43,822 bases of DNA from an uncultured Bacteroidota bacterium (lineage in GTDB: Bacteria; Bacteroidota; Bacteroidia; Bacteroidales; F082), in the NCBI GenBank assembly GCA_900542475.1, contig UQNO01000017.1, positions 1-43,822 on the forward strand, written 5' to 3'. Shown here in pieces: positions 41,494 to 43,822 of the stretch. How positions within the stretch are numbered: the stretch's first letter is position 1; each line of letters starts with the position of its first letter. The position numbers and the translations under genes are program-made. The notes beneath the pieces were generated by a model. It had not been told where the DNA came from. It made no database searches and worked only from the letters and a program-made list of their open reading frames with translations.

Positions 41494-43122
41494 CTATTTC
41501 GCAAGGAATGGATAACCATACTCTGTCGCCGGCACGAATGTCTCCTTGATGGCTCGTGGATTGGTCCATCTGATGAGATTCCACAATCCGCCTGCCTTGT
41601 CGTTGGTGCCAGATGCGCGTGAGCCGCCGAAAGGCTGGCAACCTACAACGGCACCCGTCGGCTTGTCGTTGATGTAGAAATTGCCCGCGGCATATTTCAA
41701 CTTCTGGTCGGCGAGCTGACGAGCCTTGAGATCGTTGACGAAGATGGCTCCTGTCAACGCATAAGGTGATGTCGTGTCGCAGAGTTCCAGTGTCTCCTCA
41801 TATTTGTTGTCATCGTAAACATAGACAGTGATGATAGGTCCGAAGATTTCCTGAACCATTGACTCGTAGTTCGGTGCCTTGGCGAGTATGACAGTAGGCT
41901 CGACGAAGTAACCGACGCTCTTGTCGCAATTGCCGCCGAACACGATTTCAGCGTCCTTGCTGGCGTTGGCTCTGTCGATATAGCCCTTGCAGTTGTCGAA
42001 TGAAGCCTCGTCGATGACAGCATTGACGTAGTTGGTGAAATCTGTGACATCGCCCATCTTGATGGTGCCGAGCATGTCGCCGACGATTTGTTTCACTTCG
42101 TTCCACATTGATGCAGGAATGTAGGCGCGTGATGCCGCCGAGCATTTCTGACCTTGATATTCGAAAGCGCCGCGGACGATGGCGCATGCCACCTCGCGTG
42201 GATTTGCCGAGTTGTGGGCGAAGATGAAGTCTTTGCCGCCTGTCTCGCCGACGAGACGTGGATATGACTTGTAGTTGGCGATATTCATGCCGACGCCTTT
42301 CCATAAACCCTGGAATGTGGCTGTCGAACCGGTGAAGTGGATGCCGGCGAGGTCGGGGTTGTTCAAGGCGATGCCGCCAATCAAAGAGCCCTTGCCCGGC
42401 AGGAAGTTCACGACACCGGCAGGAAGACCGGCTTCCATGGCTATCTGCATGATGTGATAGTTGGAAAGCAGTGCTGTCGTTGACGGCTTCCAAATGGTGG
42501 TGTTGCCCATCAAGGCAGGTGTCATGTTCAAGTTCGATGCGATAGAGGTGAAGTTGAACGGAGTCACTGCCATGATGAAACCCTCAAGCGGACGATATTC
42601 CACGCGGTTGAGCTGGTCGGGTGACGACGAAGGCTGCTCTGAATAGAGGTTGCCTGCATAGTAGTTGTTGAAACGATAGAAGTCGATGGATTCACATGCT
42701 GAATCTATTTCGGCCTGGAAAGCGTTCTTGCTCTGGCCTAACATACATGCTGCATTGATGCGTGAACGGTATTTTGTTGCAAGCAACTGACCGATGCGCG
42801 CCATGATGGAAGCCCTTTCCACCCAAGGAGTGTTTTCCCAGTCTTTCTTGGCCTTCAGAGCGGTTTCGATAGCCATGTTGACCTCTTTCTCGCCTACTTT
42901 ATGATATTTTGCAATCACATGCTTGTGGTTGTGCGGCATAACCACTTCGCCCATGTCGCCTGTGCGGATTTCCTTGCCGCCGATGATGATAGGGATTTCT
43001 ACCACTTCGTTTGACTGTTTCTGAAGTTCTTTCTCCAAAGCGACGCGCTCGGGGCTGCCGGGACGGTATTCTTTTACCGGCTCGTTGGCAGGATGTGCAA
43101 ACTGAAATAATGCGTTATTCAT
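41494..43122 (-). CDS. pruA: L-glutamate gamma-semialdehyde (delta-1-pyrroline-5-carboxylate) dehydrogenase
   Basis: A 542-residue aldehyde dehydrogenase that oxidises glutamate semialdehyde to glutamate with NAD+, the second step of proline degradation. MTPALMGNTTIWKPS contains the NAD-binding lysine region. LVGETGGKDFIFAH supplies the general-base glutamate, and EYQGQKCSAASRAYIP the catalytic cysteine. Length and the N-terminus (NEPVKEYRPGSPER) fit the single-domain type-1 P5CDH rather than fused PutA. No proline dehydrogenase gene is present here, so that activity must be encoded elsewhere. A TAACTTTG box lies about 45 bases upstream. Confidence 0.96.
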   Translation of the reverse strand: MNNALFQFAHPANEPVKEYRPGSPERVALEKELQKQSNEVVEIPIIIGGKEIRTGDMGEVVMPHNHKHVIAKYHKVGEKEVNMAIETALKAKKDWENTPWVERASIMARIGQLLATKYRSRINAACMLGQSKNAFQAEIDSACESIDFYRFNNYYAGNLYSEQPSSSPDQLNRVEYRPLEGFIMAVTPFNFTSIASNLNMTPALMGNTTIWKPSTTALLSNYHIMQIAMEAGLPAGVVNFLPGKGSLIGGIALNNPDLAGIHFTGSTATFQGLWKGVGMNIANYKSYPRLVGETGGKDFIFAHNSANPREVACAIVRGAFEYQGQKCSAASRAYIPASMWNEVKQIVGDMLGTIKMGDVTDFTNYVNAVIDEASFDNCKGYIDRANASKDAEIVFGGNCDKSVGYFVEPTVILAKAPNYESMVQEIFGPIITVYVYDDNKYEETLELCDTTSPYALTGAIFVNDLKARQLADQKLKYAAGNFYINDKPTGAVVGCQPFGGSRASGTNDKAGGLWNLIRWTNPRAIKETFVPATEYGYPFLAK

Positions 43123-43166
43123 GAGTTGATTATTTAATGGTTAGTAAATTTCCAGATATCAGTCTG

Positions 43167-43174
43167 CAAAGTTA
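43167..43174 (-). promoter_or_regulatory. Putative -7 box (TAACTTTG) for pruA
   Basis: The minus strand reads TAACTTTG, matching TAnnTTTG, 44 bases before the ATG at 43122. Confidence 0.4.
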
Positions 43175-43216
43175 AAAAAACTTTTTTAATATCTTATTTT
43201 TTATTAAAAAAAATAT

Positions 43217-43224
43217 TATTTTTG
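43217..43224 (+). promoter_or_regulatory. Putative -7 box (TATTTTTG) for the methyltransferase at the window end
   Basis: TATTTTTG lies 24 bases before the ATG at 43249, divergent from the pruA box. Confidence 0.45.
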
Positions 43225-43248
43225 CAAAAAGAATATTTGCCAAGAAAC

Positions 43249-43822
43249 ATGTTAACTCAAACAACAAATAAAAATAGTGTACCGTACATTTCAGAGGCAA
43301 CCCGTCGAAATTGGAACAAGTTGCATTCTGATGAGAATATGAAATTAGTATCTGGAGCTAACAAAAGGATGTCATCTAAAAGTATATTACCAATTGAGTA
43401 TTTTAGAAACCAGAACAACATCGCTATTATTCAATTTTTTGTTGATGTAGTTAGAAAAGAGAATTGGTTAATAACGGATGTCTTGTATTCAGTTGCCATT
43501 AATCTGTTGAATAAAAAGGATTTAATAAATAAAAAACATGTTGAGAATGTGCTATACACAATACATGCAGATGTCATTAATTATGTTTTAAACTACCATT
43601 TCCCTGATGATGAATTAGATATATTAGGATTGATCTATCAAAGTTTGATGTTGGAGGGTGAAAAGAATAAAAAAGGTTCATATTACACCCCAATATCAAT
43701 AACAACGGAGATGACAAAAGATTTAGACTTTTCAAATGGTCAGTCGTTTTATGATCCGTGTTGTGGCAGCGGGGCGTATTTGTTATCGTTGAACAATGTT
43801 AACCCGAATAACATATATGGTT
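43249..43822 (+). CDS. Restriction-modification type N6-adenine DNA methyltransferase, 5' part only
   Basis: An open frame from ATG 43249 runs off the window end; 191 residues are visible. LGLIYQSLM followed by KKGSYYTP (141-148) is the region just before the methyltransferase core in type I and type IIG enzymes. FYDPCCGSGAYLL (167-179) is motif I, the SAM-binding loop. The catalytic NPPY/DPPY motif would be beyond the end. The first 130 residues are not recognised. The sequence is visibly AT-rich, with many AAA, AAT and ATA codons unlike its neighbours, which suggests horizontal acquisition. Whether it is a stand-alone type IIG enzyme, a HsdM or part of a larger defence locus cannot be decided here. 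Confidence 0.85.
   Translation, partial: MLTQTTNKNSVPYISEATRRNWNKLHSDENMKLVSGANKRMSSKSILPIEYFRNQNNIAIIQFFVDVVRKENWLITDVLYSVAINLLNKKDLINKKHVENVLYTIHADVINYVLNYHFPDDELDILGLIYQSLMLEGEKNKKGSYYTPISITTEMTKDLDFSNGQSFYDPCCGSGAYLLSLNNVNPNNIYG

Noticed and set aside
2827..43248. tRNA or rRNA genes in the intergenic gaps
   Set aside because: I saw no cloverleaf-like T-arm signatures in the gaps. Chance GGTTCGA matches lie inside coding genes such as nqrB.

Overview
The window looks like a chromosome segment of an uncultured member of the Bacteroidales. The evidence is: a gingipain-like (peptidase C25) protein with a type IX secretion C-terminal domain; an rseC-rnfBCDGEA cluster and an nqrABCDEF operon in the usual Bacteroidetes orders; a TonB-dependent receptor with an N-terminal carboxypeptidase-regulatory-like domain; fimbrillin-like lipoprotein features; and repeated TAnnTTTG boxes (the Bacteroidetes -7 promoter element) in front of genes. 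No rRNA, tRNA, CRISPR array or intact insertion sequence was seen.

Layout. 1-5.3 kb (minus strand): a small membrane protein, an ADP-forming acyl-CoA synthetase, a decayed HExxH peptidase-like gene with a 20-bp tandem array upstream, a SpoU-type RNA methyltransferase and an EamA transporter. 5.4-8.9 kb (plus): a membrane-anchored PHP protein, a leader with a G10 tract and 9-bp repeats, a small secreted protein and a lipoprotein. 8.9-10.5 kb (minus): nadE and yggS. 10.6-16.1 kb (plus): an LTA-synthase-like sulfatase, ffh, folD and a PD40/OmpA protein. 16.1-17.9 kb (minus): a long-chain acyl-CoA ligase preceded by a 21-bp tandem array. 18.1-23.5 kb (minus): nqrA-F. 23.6-27.7 kb (minus): the C25 protease. 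27.7-33.4 kb (minus): rseC and rnfBCDGEA. 33.4-36.9 kb (plus): a YihY/BrkB protein, gpsA and a flippase. 36.9-39.5 kb (plus): a TonB receptor and a periplasmic HMA protein. 39.5-41.4 kb (plus): a glycosyltransferase and a methyltransferase. 41.5-43.1 kb (minus): pruA. 43.2 kb to the end (plus): the start of an AT-rich restriction-modification-type DNA methyltransferase cut by the window edge.

The central theme is respiratory energy conservation. Two evolutionarily related ion-pumping complexes lie in the same orientation: Rnf (ferredoxin:NAD+ oxidoreductase) and Na+-NQR (NADH:quinone oxidoreductase). Only the large secreted C25 protease gene lies between them. Electrons from reduced ferredoxin could reach NAD+ through Rnf, and NADH could then reduce quinone through NQR, so one segment encodes a full ferredoxin-to-quinone ion-pumping route. 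The less explained signals are intergenic: two helical-phased tandem arrays, a G10/9-bp-repeat leader, a family of short palindromes, and the methyltransferase that may open a defence locus to the right.
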